Assembly: GCF_022271435.1 (NCBI RefSeq) | Contig: NZ_JAFIQY010000033.1 | Location: 1 to 64,000 of the forward strand | Source of the DNA: Streptomyces monomycini | Lineage (GTDB): Bacteria; Actinomycetota; Actinomycetes; Streptomycetales; Streptomycetaceae | DNA length: 64,000 nucleotides | Reading direction: 5' to 3' | Shown: piece after piece, positions 52,134-59,199 of the stretch | How the letters are laid out: each line of letters starts with the position of its first letter | Numbering within the stretch: the first letter of the stretch is position 1 | The notes under the pieces: model-generated | What the model was told of the DNA's origin: nothing | Seen by the model: the letters and a program-made list of their open reading frames with translations, nothing else | The model's database searches: none | Position numbers and translations under genes: made by a program

Positions 52134-52967
52134 TCACCGGGCGCTCATGACGTGCTGTGCCACCGTGGAGCTCGGTGCGGTCCGCGCTGTGATCAGGGCG
52201 AGCGCGATGACGCTCAGGGCGACGAAGGCGATCCAGGCGACGGTCCACCAGCCGAGCCCGGTGGCGAGCACCGACACGGTCGGCAGGCACCACACCACGG
52301 AGGGGGTGGCGACGTGGCGGGCGTCCTCGACCCGCAGGGTGACGTCGGCGGTCAGCGAGCTTGCGTCGTCGGCCACGACCGGGCGCTCCAGCACATGGCG
52401 CAACTGGACGAGCATGCCGGCCGCGAGCCCGCCCAGCCCGATGAGCAGGAGGGCCGCCGCGTACCGCGCGGTGGAGTCCTGCACGGTCAGGGCATGGATC
52501 GCCAGCGCCGTCGCGCCCGCGAACGTCACCACCGCGAAGGCGGCACGCGGCCCGCCGAGCACGGTGCGCCAGCCGAGCCGGACCGGGTGGGCCGCCCGTC
52601 GCGGCAGCGTCGCCGCGGCCCGCCGGTCGGCCTGCCGCACCCGCCGGTCCAGCAGCGACTGGGCCAGCACCAGCCCGGCCACCACCGCCGTCGGGATCAG
52701 CAGCGACCAGTGCCGGAGAGGCCCGGGCCCGTCCACCGCGTCGCCGTCGGGGCGGTGGACGGTGTAGATGAGGGAGACCGCGATGATGAACGCGGCCAGC
52801 AGGACATCAGCGGCGAGGCGGGCGCCTCGCCGGGCCGCCAGGCGTGTGGCCAGCAACGGTGTCGGCCGGTCGTCGGGCAGGCCGTGGTGGGCCAGCCACG
52901 CGCCGGCCCGTTCGAGGTCGACCGGCCGTACCGACCGGTCGTGGTGCGGAGTCGTTCCTTTCGGCAT
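52134..52967 (-). CDS. multi-pass membrane protein, unknown
   Basis: 277 aa with about six or seven hydrophobic segments (DVLLAAFIIAVSLIYTV; LLIPTAVVAGLVLAQSLL; FAVVTFAGATALAIHAL; YAAALLLIGLGGLAAGML; two near the C-terminus). The N-terminal 45 aa are soluble (RAGAWLAHHGLPDDRPTPLLATRLAARR). ATG 52967 has a perfect AAGGAGG. It is first in an operon with the YtrA-type regulator. No ABC ATPase is adjacent, unlike typical ytr operons. Confidence 0.8.
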   Translation of the reverse strand: MPKGTTPHHDRSVRPVDLERAGAWLAHHGLPDDRPTPLLATRLAARRGARLAADVLLAAFIIAVSLIYTVHRPDGDAVDGPGPLRHWSLLIPTAVVAGLVLAQSLLDRRVRQADRRAAATLPRRAAHPVRLGWRTVLGGPRAAFAVVTFAGATALAIHALTVQDSTARYAAALLLIGLGGLAAGMLVQLRHVLERPVVADDASSLTADVTLRVEDARHVATPSVVWCLPTVSVLATGLGWWTVAWIAFVALSVIALALITARTAPSSTVAQHVMSAR

Positions 52968-52986
52968 GACGCCTCCTTGCCTCAAC

Positions 52987-53022
52987 CCTTGTCTCAACAC
53001 GGTGCGACAAGGCTTGCGACAA
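52987..53022. promoter_or_regulatory. operator candidate for the YtrA-type regulator
   Basis: CCTTGTC (52987-52993) and GACAAGG (53006-53012) are perfect inverted repeats with a 12-bp spacer. TGCGACAAG occurs twice in direct orientation, 12 bp apart (from 53003 and 53015). They lie 20-55 bp upstream of the membrane-protein start. Confidence 0.55.
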
Positions 53023-53108
53023 GTCAATGGTGAAGTGGCCGCCCGCGGGCGCTACTTGACGGCGCTGGGGACGGTGGGTGGCCTTCAGTGCCGGCCTTGG
53101 CTCCGGCC

Positions 53109-54158
53109 TCAGGCCGACCGCCCGAGCCCTTCCGGACGTACGGGATCCATGAACGGCGATCCCTGCGTGTACCGCTCCAGTTCGTCCAGGGCCTGGTCGG
53201 CCATGCGGTGCAGTTCGCCGCCGAGGGAACCGGCGACGTGCGGGGTGAGCAGGACGTTGGGCAGGTCGTAGAGGGGGGAGTCGGGGTGCGGGAGCTCGGG
53301 GTCCGTGACGTCGAGTACGGCGTTGATACGGCCGGAGACCAGCTCGGGGAGCAGGGCCGTTCCGTCGACGAGGGTGCCGCGGGCGGTGTTGATCAGGGTG
53401 GCGCCGTCGGGCAGAAGGGCCAGCCGCCGGGCGTCGAGCAGGTGGTGGGTCGCGGGCAGTTGCGGCGCGTGGACGGTGATCACGTCGGAGGCGGCGCAGA
53501 GGTCGTCCAAGGGGGCGAGGGCGACGCCGAGACGGTCGGCTTCGGTCTCGTCCACGTACGGGTCGTGGAGGAGGACCGTCAGGTCGAAGGGGCGCAGGAG
53601 TTCGATGACGCGGCGGCCGATGCGGGAGGCGCCGATCACGCCCACGGTGCGGCGGTGGTTGCCGGCGCCGTCCAGTTCCCGGAGCCAGTCGTGGGGGGCG
53701 CGCAGCGCGCGGTAGCGGTGTGCGGAGTGCAGGACGCGCTTGTTGGCGAAGAGGATCGCGGCGAGCGTGTACTCGGCGACGGGCTGCGCGTTGGCGGCGG
53801 CCGCCGAGGCGACGGTGATGTCGCGGTCCCAACAGGCCGCGGTGACATGGGGTTTGACCGACCCGCCGGCGTGGACGACGGCGCGCAGGCGCGGGGCCCG
53901 GTCGAGGACGGCGGCGGTCAGCGGGGTCGCTCCCCACGACGTCAGGAGGACCTCGGCGTCGGCCAGTGCGGCGGCCACGGCCGGGGGCGGGTCGGCCAAG
54001 TCGTGGGCCACCAGGCCGGGGTCGGTGCGGGCGAGGGCTGTCAGACGGACGCGGTGCCGGTCGGCGAACAGGCGCCCGGCGAGGCCGGGTTCCATCGCGA
54101 GCAGCAGCGCGGGGAGGGATCGTGCCTGGTCAGGCCGATTGTCAGTGGTGTGGTGCAT
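53109..54158 (-). CDS. D-2-hydroxyacid dehydrogenase family protein
   Basis: 349 aa NAD-dependent oxidoreductase. Nucleotide-binding GVIGASRIGRRVIEL (about 170-184), HAPQLPATHHLL, catalytic Arg in NTARGTLVD, Glu in DVTDPELPHPDSPL, and His in TPHVAGSLGGE. The Gly-x-Gly-x-x-Gly is GASRIG (middle Gly replaced by Ser), seen in some members. It lies 29 bp downstream of the sugar permease gene on the same strand, so it may oxidise or reduce a product of the imported glycan. Confidence 0.88.
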   Translation of the reverse strand: MHHTTDNRPDQARSLPALLLAMEPGLAGRLFADRHRVRLTALARTDPGLVAHDLADPPPAVAAALADAEVLLTSWGATPLTAAVLDRAPRLRAVVHAGGSVKPHVTAACWDRDITVASAAAANAQPVAEYTLAAILFANKRVLHSAHRYRALRAPHDWLRELDGAGNHRRTVGVIGASRIGRRVIELLRPFDLTVLLHDPYVDETEADRLGVALAPLDDLCAASDVITVHAPQLPATHHLLDARRLALLPDGATLINTARGTLVDGTALLPELVSGRINAVLDVTDPELPHPDSPLYDLPNVLLTPHVAGSLGGELHRMADQALDELERYTQGSPFMDPVRPEGLGRSA

Positions 54159-54186
54159 GGTGGAAGCGTGCTCCTGGTTCGGGGCG

Positions 54187-55134
54187 TCATCTGACGCTTC
54201 CGGCGGCGAGTCCGGCCTTCCAGTGCCGCTGGAGGGTCACGAAGGCGATGATCAGGGGGACGACGGCGAGGAGGGAGCCGGTGACGACGAGGGGGTAGAA
54301 GGACGGCTCGCCGTGCGCGTTGCCGTTCCAGGCGTACAGGCCGAGGCTCACGGGGAAGAGCCGCTGGTCGGAGAGCATCACGAGGGGGAGGAAGAAGTTG
54401 TTCCAGATCGCGGTGAACTGGAAGAGGAAGACGGTCACCAGGCCCGGCGCGACCATACGCAGGCCGATGGACCAGAAGACGCGCAGCTCGCCCGCGCCGT
54501 CGATACGGGCCGCTTCCAGCGCCTCGTCCGGGATGTAGCCGGCGCTGAAGACCCGCGCCAGGTATACGCCGAACGGGTTGACGAGTACGGGCACCAGCAC
54601 CGACCAGTAGGTGTTGACCAGGCCGGTCCGGCTGGCCAGCAGATAGAGGGGGAGGGCCAGCGCCGTGGTGGGGACCAGCACGCCGAGCAGGACGACGCCG
54701 AACAGCTTCTCCTTGCCCGGGAACCGGTACTTGTCGAAGGCGTAACCGGCGGCCACGCAGATCAGGGCGCAGAGCGCGGCGCCGACGCCCGCGTAGAGCA
54801 GGCTGTTGGCGTACCACCGGAAGTAGATGCCGCCGCCCTCCGAGGCGAGGCGGGAGAGGTTGCCGGACAGGTCGAAGCCCTCGAAGGACAGGGCGTCCCC
54901 GGCCAGCAGGCCGCCCGCGTCCTTGGTGGCGGCGGTGACCAGCCAGACGAGGGGGAGGAGCGTGTAGAGGACGGCGAGGCCGAGGGCCGCATTGACGGCG
55001 GCGGGGGACAGCCAGCGGCCGCGCGGACGGCGGTCGGCGGCGCGTACGGACGGGGTGCGGGACGGGCGTACGGGCGCGGAGGCAAGGGCCGTCGGGCCCG
55101 GGCCGGTGACGGCGGTGCGGGGTGGGGGCGCCAT
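54187..55134 (-). CDS. carbohydrate ABC permease, MalG type
   Basis: 315 aa, six membrane helices after a cytoplasmic N-terminus of about 45 aa. The EAA loop EAARIDGAGELRVFWSIGLRMVAPG (about 200-224) contacts the ATPase. Related to CUT1 inner-membrane permeases for oligosaccharides. Overlaps the upstream permease gene (ATGA). Confidence 0.93.
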   Translation of the reverse strand: MAPPPRTAVTGPGPTALASAPVRPSRTPSVRAADRRPRGRWLSPAAVNAALGLAVLYTLLPLVWLVTAATKDAGGLLAGDALSFEGFDLSGNLSRLASEGGGIYFRWYANSLLYAGVGAALCALICVAAGYAFDKYRFPGKEKLFGVVLLGVLVPTTALALPLYLLASRTGLVNTYWSVLVPVLVNPFGVYLARVFSAGYIPDEALEAARIDGAGELRVFWSIGLRMVAPGLVTVFLFQFTAIWNNFFLPLVMLSDQRLFPVSLGLYAWNGNAHGEPSFYPLVVTGSLLAVVPLIIAFVTLQRHWKAGLAAGSVR

Positions 55135-56153
55135 CAGGGCCTGCCCTTCGGGTGGGCGAGCGGGGCAGGGGACGCGTCTGGGTGAGCGAGGGGCGTACGG
55201 GACGGGACCGGGTGGGTGAGCGGGGTACGGGGAGCGGCCGGCAGGCGGCGGCCGGGCCGGGGTGACCGGCCGGGCCTGGCGGACCGGCCGGAGAGACGGG
55301 TGACGGCGAAGGACAGCAGCGCGGCGACGAGGGCGAGCAGGACGGAGGAGGCGGCCGCGAGGCCGTAGTCGTTGCGGGCGAAGGCGGCGGTGTAGGCGTA
55401 CATGTTCGGCGTCCAGGAGGAGGTGACGGCGGAGCCGGACCCCTGGTTGAGGATCAGCGGCTCGGTGAAGAGCTGGAGCGAGCCGATGACGGTGAAGAGG
55501 GCCACCATGACGAGGGAGGAGCGGATGAGGGGGATCTTGATACCGGTCGCGACGCGCCAGGCGCCCGCGCCGTCCACCGTCGCGGCCTCGATCACCGAGC
55601 GGTCCACGGCCTGGAGGGCGGCGTAGAAGATGACCATGTTGTAGCCGAGCCACTCCCACAGGGCGATGTTGACGACCGAGGGCAGCGCCCCGGCGGGGGA
55701 CAGGAAGTCGACGCCGGCGCCGCCGGACTCCAGCGCGGCCACGACCGGGCTGAGCTGGGGCGTGTAGAGGTAGACCCAGATCAGGGCGGCGATGATGCCG
55801 GGCACGGCGTGCGGCAGGAAGAGGGCGAGCTGGAAGACGCGCCGGGCGCGGGCGAGGGCGGAGTCCAGGAGCAGGGCCAGTGTCAGCGCACCGGCCAGCA
55901 GGAGGGGGAGGTAGAGGGCGCAGTAGCCGAGCAGGACGAGGAAGCCGTCGCGGAAGGCGTGGTCGCCGAGCGCCGCCGCGTAGTTGCCGAGTCCGCTGAA
56001 GACCGTGTGCGTACCGCCGAAGCCGAGGCCGGACTGCTGCTCGGTGAAGAGGCTGAGCCAGACCGCGTACCCGACCGGGAGGACCATGACCACGGCGAAC
56101 AGGGCGAAAAAGGGGGTGAGCAGGACGGTGACGGCCCGCGCCTTGGCGTTCAC
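55134..56153 (-). CDS. carbohydrate ABC permease, MalF type
   Basis: 339 aa with six helices and EAA loop EAATVDGAGAWRVATGIKIPLI. WEWLGYNMVIFYAALQAVD is typical of CUT1 MalF-like subunits. An unusual C-terminal tail (last about 50 aa) consists of Arg/Pro and three imperfect 10-aa repeats (RTPLTHPVPS, RTPLAHPDAS, PAPLAHPKGR). The start overlaps the binding-protein stop (ATGA-type). Confidence 0.93.
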   Translation of the reverse strand: MNAKARAVTVLLTPFFALFAVVMVLPVGYAVWLSLFTEQQSGLGFGGTHTVFSGLGNYAAALGDHAFRDGFLVLLGYCALYLPLLLAGALTLALLLDSALARARRVFQLALFLPHAVPGIIAALIWVYLYTPQLSPVVAALESGGAGVDFLSPAGALPSVVNIALWEWLGYNMVIFYAALQAVDRSVIEAATVDGAGAWRVATGIKIPLIRSSLVMVALFTVIGSLQLFTEPLILNQGSGSAVTSSWTPNMYAYTAAFARNDYGLAAASSVLLALVAALLSFAVTRLSGRSARPGRSPRPGRRLPAAPRTPLTHPVPSRTPLAHPDASPAPLAHPKGRP

Positions 56154-57469
56154 CGGCCCATGACCTTCAGGCCGCGCTTCCTCAGTTCACGTACCGTCGC
56201 GTCGCTGCCGGCGCGTACGGCGGCGGCGAGCGAGCCCGTGCCGCCGCCCGCGCCCGCGACCTTGCCGAACTCGTCCTTGAGCGTGGTGTTGGTGGTGCCG
56301 GTGGCCGGGCCCCAGCCCCACTTCCCGTCGACCGAGGCGGCCGCGGCGTCGAAGAGGGCGTAGACGTCCTGGCCGCCGTAGTAGCGGGTGTCGAACGCCC
56401 GCCGGGCGACCGGGCGCAGCGCCGCGGCGGCCGGGTAGGCACTGGACTCGCCGGAGGCGACCCGGGCCCGGACCGCGTCGGCGGAGGTGGACATCCAGGT
56501 CGCGAACCGCACCGCGGCCTCGGTGTGGCGGCTGCTCTTGGTCACGGCGGTCGTGGAGCCGCCGAGCATGCCGCTGGCGGGCCGGCCGTCCCAGCTCGGC
56601 ACGGGCGCCGCGGCCCACTTGCCGCTCTGGTCGGGCAGGGTGCCCTTCAGGACGCCCGCGCCCCAGGAGGCGCCGAGGTAGCCGACGGTGGCGCCGCTCT
56701 TGAGCGAGTTGGTCCACCCGGGGCTGAAGGAGACGTGGGTGTGCACCAGGCCGTCCTTGAGAAGGCCCTGCCAGTAGTCGGTGACCTTCCTGGTCGCCGG
56801 GTCGGTGGTGTCCAGCTTCCAGGAGTCGCCCTGGGTGGCGAACCAGTGGGCGCCGGCCTGCCAGACCATCGCCTCGAAGGTGGTCGGGTCGTCGGGGAAG
56901 AAGGTGCCGATGCGCGCCCTCGGGTCGGCCTTCTTCACGGCGGCGGCAGCGGAGCGGAAGGCGTCCCAGGTCCGCGGCACCTCGATCCTGTGCCGGGTGA
57001 AGAAGTCCTTGCGGTAGTAGAAGACCTGCGGCGCGGCGTCGAAGGGGACGGCCCAGTTCCGGCCGCCGAGGGTGGTGAGCCGGACGGCCTGCGGCAGCAG
57101 CTTCCGCTTCAGTTCCGGCGTCACGTACGGGGTGATGTCCTTGACGGCGCCCTGGCTGACGAACTCGGGGAGCGTCGGGTACTCGACGCTGACCAGGTCG
57201 GGCGCGTTGCCCGCCTTGACCGCGTTGGAGATCTTGGCGTACCCGCCCGCGGTGCCCGAGGGGATCTCCTCGAACCGTACCTTCGTGTCGCGGTGGGTGG
57301 CGTTGAACGCGTCCACGGCCTGTCGCGTGCCCTTGGTCCAGCCCCAGTACGTGAGGGTGACGGTGCCTTCGCTCCCGGCGGCGCCACCGCCGCCGCAGGC
57401 CGTCAACAGGGCCAGGGCGGTGAGGCCGCCGGCCAGCGCGAGCGTCGTTCTGCTCCAACTTGGGCTCAT
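56150..57469 (-). CDS. sugar-binding lipoprotein of ABC transporter
   Basis: 439 aa extracellular solute-binding protein, family 1. Signal peptide with lipobox LTAC (lipidated C25) at residues 22-25. TLTYWGWTKGTRQAVDAFNATHRDTKV opens the mature domain and VPFDAAPQVFYYRKDFF is the usual hinge-region motif. Trp/Tyr-rich segments (YYGGQDVYALFDAA; WGWGPATGTTN) may stack on sugar. ATG 57469 has CAGGAG upstream. First gene of a binding-protein/permease/permease/dehydrogenase operon; the ATPase, probably MsiK, is encoded elsewhere. Confidence 0.93.
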   Translation of the reverse strand: MSPSWSRTTLALAGGLTALALLTACGGGGAAGSEGTVTLTYWGWTKGTRQAVDAFNATHRDTKVRFEEIPSGTAGGYAKISNAVKAGNAPDLVSVEYPTLPEFVSQGAVKDITPYVTPELKRKLLPQAVRLTTLGGRNWAVPFDAAPQVFYYRKDFFTRHRIEVPRTWDAFRSAAAAVKKADPRARIGTFFPDDPTTFEAMVWQAGAHWFATQGDSWKLDTTDPATRKVTDYWQGLLKDGLVHTHVSFSPGWTNSLKSGATVGYLGASWGAGVLKGTLPDQSGKWAAAPVPSWDGRPASGMLGGSTTAVTKSSRHTEAAVRFATWMSTSADAVRARVASGESSAYPAAAALRPVARRAFDTRYYGGQDVYALFDAAAASVDGKWGWGPATGTTNTTLKDEFGKVAGAGGGTGSLAAAVRAGSDATVRELRKRGLKVMGR

Positions 57470-57527
57470 GGCACGGCTCCTGAGCATGAGGGAGGGCGCG
57501 GCGCGAAGGTGATGGCCGCGATCCGCG

Positions 57528-57556
57528 ATCCTTGGGCCGGCCTTGAGCGAAGTCAA
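57528..57556 (-). promoter_or_regulatory. promoter of sugar-uptake operon
   Basis: On the minus strand TTGACT (57556-57551), a 17-bp spacer and AAGGAT (57533-57528) precede the lipoprotein gene by about 60 bp. Just upstream lies GATTGATTGATCGAAA (57565-57580), containing TGATCGAA, the complement of the TTCGATCA motif at 59124. Confidence 0.55.
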
Positions 57557-57682
57557 GAGCGAAAGATTGATTGATCGAAAAAAGAACAGGATGGGGGAGG
57601 CGGGTGTGGCGTCCGGGGGTGGCCGGACGGCGGGTGGCGGTCAGGCGGGGTGGAGCGGGTGGAGCGGGTGGACCGGTGGCGG

Positions 57683-58897
57683 TCAGGCGGGGCGGGAGCC
57701 GTCGCCGCCCTCGCCTGACCCCGTACCGCTTCCCGCGCCCGTACCGCTTCCCGCCCCGCACGAAGCGCGGACCCGTAGGGTCGGCAGCAGGGTGAGGTGG
57801 CGCCGCGGCCCCGGCTCTCCGAGACCTCCGGGACCTTCCCCGCCCGGCTCCCCGCCGCCTGCCGCCCCGTCCCCGCCCCCGACGCCCCGCTCGCGCAGCC
57901 GGTGCATCAGCAGGCCGGCGGCCTGCCGCCCCACCTCCCGCTTGGGCGGCGCCACGGCCGTCAGCGGCGTGTCCGCCAGCGCCGCCACCTCGTCGTCGTA
58001 CGCGACCAGGGCCAAGTCGCGCGGCACCCGTACGCCCAGTTCCGCGAGCCGCTGCACGATCTGGATCGCGTCCACGTCGTTGTGCACCAGCGCCGCCGTC
58101 GCCTCCCCCGAGGCCACCGCCGCCCGTAGCTCCCGTACGGCCCGCTCGAAGCCCGCCGGGTCCAGATCGGCGGGCACCGACCCGATCGCCGGCCGCGGCC
58201 GCGGCACGCCGAGGGCGCGCAGCGCCGCGTCGTACCCCTCGCGCACGGCGAGCGCCGTCGGGCTGTCGGCGCGGGCCACCAGCAGCGGCGCGGGGTGTCC
58301 ACGGGCGATCAGGTGGCGCAGCGCGAGCAGCACCCCGTGGCCGTGGTCCGAGCACACCCGGTCCAGCCCCGCCAGCGGGCTGTCCGGCGGCACGCTGCGC
58401 TCCAACAGCACGACGGGCACGGGGAGTCCGGCGACCCAGCCGCCGTACTCGGCCGGGTCGCCCGGCCCGCGCCAGCCCGGCGCGACGAGCAGCCCTTCGG
58501 CCCCGGCGGACAGCAGCCCCTCGGCGCGCACCGGGTCCTCCTCGGGCCGGTAGCCGGATATCCGCAGGACCAGCCGGGCCCCGGCCCGCGCCGCGGCCTC
58601 GTGGGCGCCGCGGATCACGTCGGCGAAGTAGTACGTGGCCGAGGGCGCCAGCAGGCCCAGCACCGGCCCCTCGGCGGCGGGCGCGTGGCCGTCGGCGGCG
58701 CGGTCGTGCCGCCGGGGCCAGGACACCGCGCCGTGCACCCGGTCGAGCAGGCCCTTGCCGGTCAGCGTCTCGACGTCGCGCCGTACGGTGACGGGCGAGA
58801 CGCCGAGCTGGTCGGCCAGGTCGGTGACGCGGGCCGAGCCGCGTTGCCGTACCAAGGACAGCAGGCGGTCATGACGTTGCACAGCACGCTCGCGCAC
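57683..58897 (-). CDS. DeoR-HTH/LacI-type sugar-responsive regulator
   Basis: 404 aa. A DeoR-type winged HTH (about 8-55: RHDRLLSLVRQRGSARVTDLADQLGVSPVTVRRDVETL) is fused to a LacI/periplasmic-binding-like effector domain (about 78-345: VLGLLAPSATYYFADVIRG; PVVLLERSVPPDSP; LVHNDVDAIQIVQRLAELG; LALVAYDDE). The C-terminal 60 aa are Gly/Ser-rich with GAGSGTG repeats. GTG 58897 follows GAGGGGGC. It lies between the uptake operon and the divergent DUF2264 gene, so it probably senses the imported sugar. Confidence 0.88.
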   Translation of the reverse strand: MRERAVQRHDRLLSLVRQRGSARVTDLADQLGVSPVTVRRDVETLTGKGLLDRVHGAVSWPRRHDRAADGHAPAAEGPVLGLLAPSATYYFADVIRGAHEAAARAGARLVLRISGYRPEEDPVRAEGLLSAGAEGLLVAPGWRGPGDPAEYGGWVAGLPVPVVLLERSVPPDSPLAGLDRVCSDHGHGVLLALRHLIARGHPAPLLVARADSPTALAVREGYDAALRALGVPRPRPAIGSVPADLDPAGFERAVRELRAAVASGEATAALVHNDVDAIQIVQRLAELGVRVPRDLALVAYDDEVAALADTPLTAVAPPKREVGRQAAGLLMHRLRERGVGGGDGAAGGGEPGGEGPGGLGEPGPRRHLTLLPTLRVRASCGAGSGTGAGSGTGSGEGGDGSRPA

Positions 58898-59199
58898 GGC
58901 GGCAGCCCCCTCGCGGTGTGGTGGACCCGGACCGGTGACGGCCGGGACGGCGGGCGGTCCCGATCCCGGCCCCGATCCCGGCTCCGGTCCCGGCTCCGGT
59001 CCCGGTCCAGGCCCCGGCTCCGGTCCCGGTCCAGGCCCCGGCCCCGGCTCCGGTCCGTCTCCAGGGTGAAAAGGTGAAGACGCACCCTAGTCCAGCGTGA
59101 TCGAGCCGCCCAGTAAACGGTCGTTCGATCAGGTGCTCTTGACGTTCGATCGCGGCGAGTTGAGGATTCCTGGGGTCGTCGACCGTAAGGGAAGCGCTC
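58898..59199. other. divergent control region with GC tandem repeat
   Basis: The 302-bp gap holds the start side of the regulator gene, a low-complexity GC tract at about 58956-59056 and the promoter of the DUF2264 gene. In the tract GGTCCCGGCTCC-like units recur, including an exact 24-bp unit twice at 58992-59015 and 59016-59039. No gene is supported; short minus-strand frames through the repeat read as Arg/Asp repeats. Confidence 0.6.
59122..59151. promoter_or_regulatory. CGTTCGATC direct repeats, operator candidate
   Basis: CGTTCGATC occurs at 59122-59130 and 59143-59151, 21 bp apart (two helical turns). They flank and overlap the -35 TTGACG (59139-59144) of a promoter whose -10 would be GAGGAT (59162-59167, 17-bp spacer). 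TTCGATCA recurs, inverted, upstream of the uptake operon. Confidence 0.55.

Noticed and set aside
58762..59085. Minus-strand frame encoding Arg-Asp repeats (DRDRSRGLDRDR)
   Set aside because: Product of reading the GC tandem repeat; no ribosome binding site or homologous protein type.
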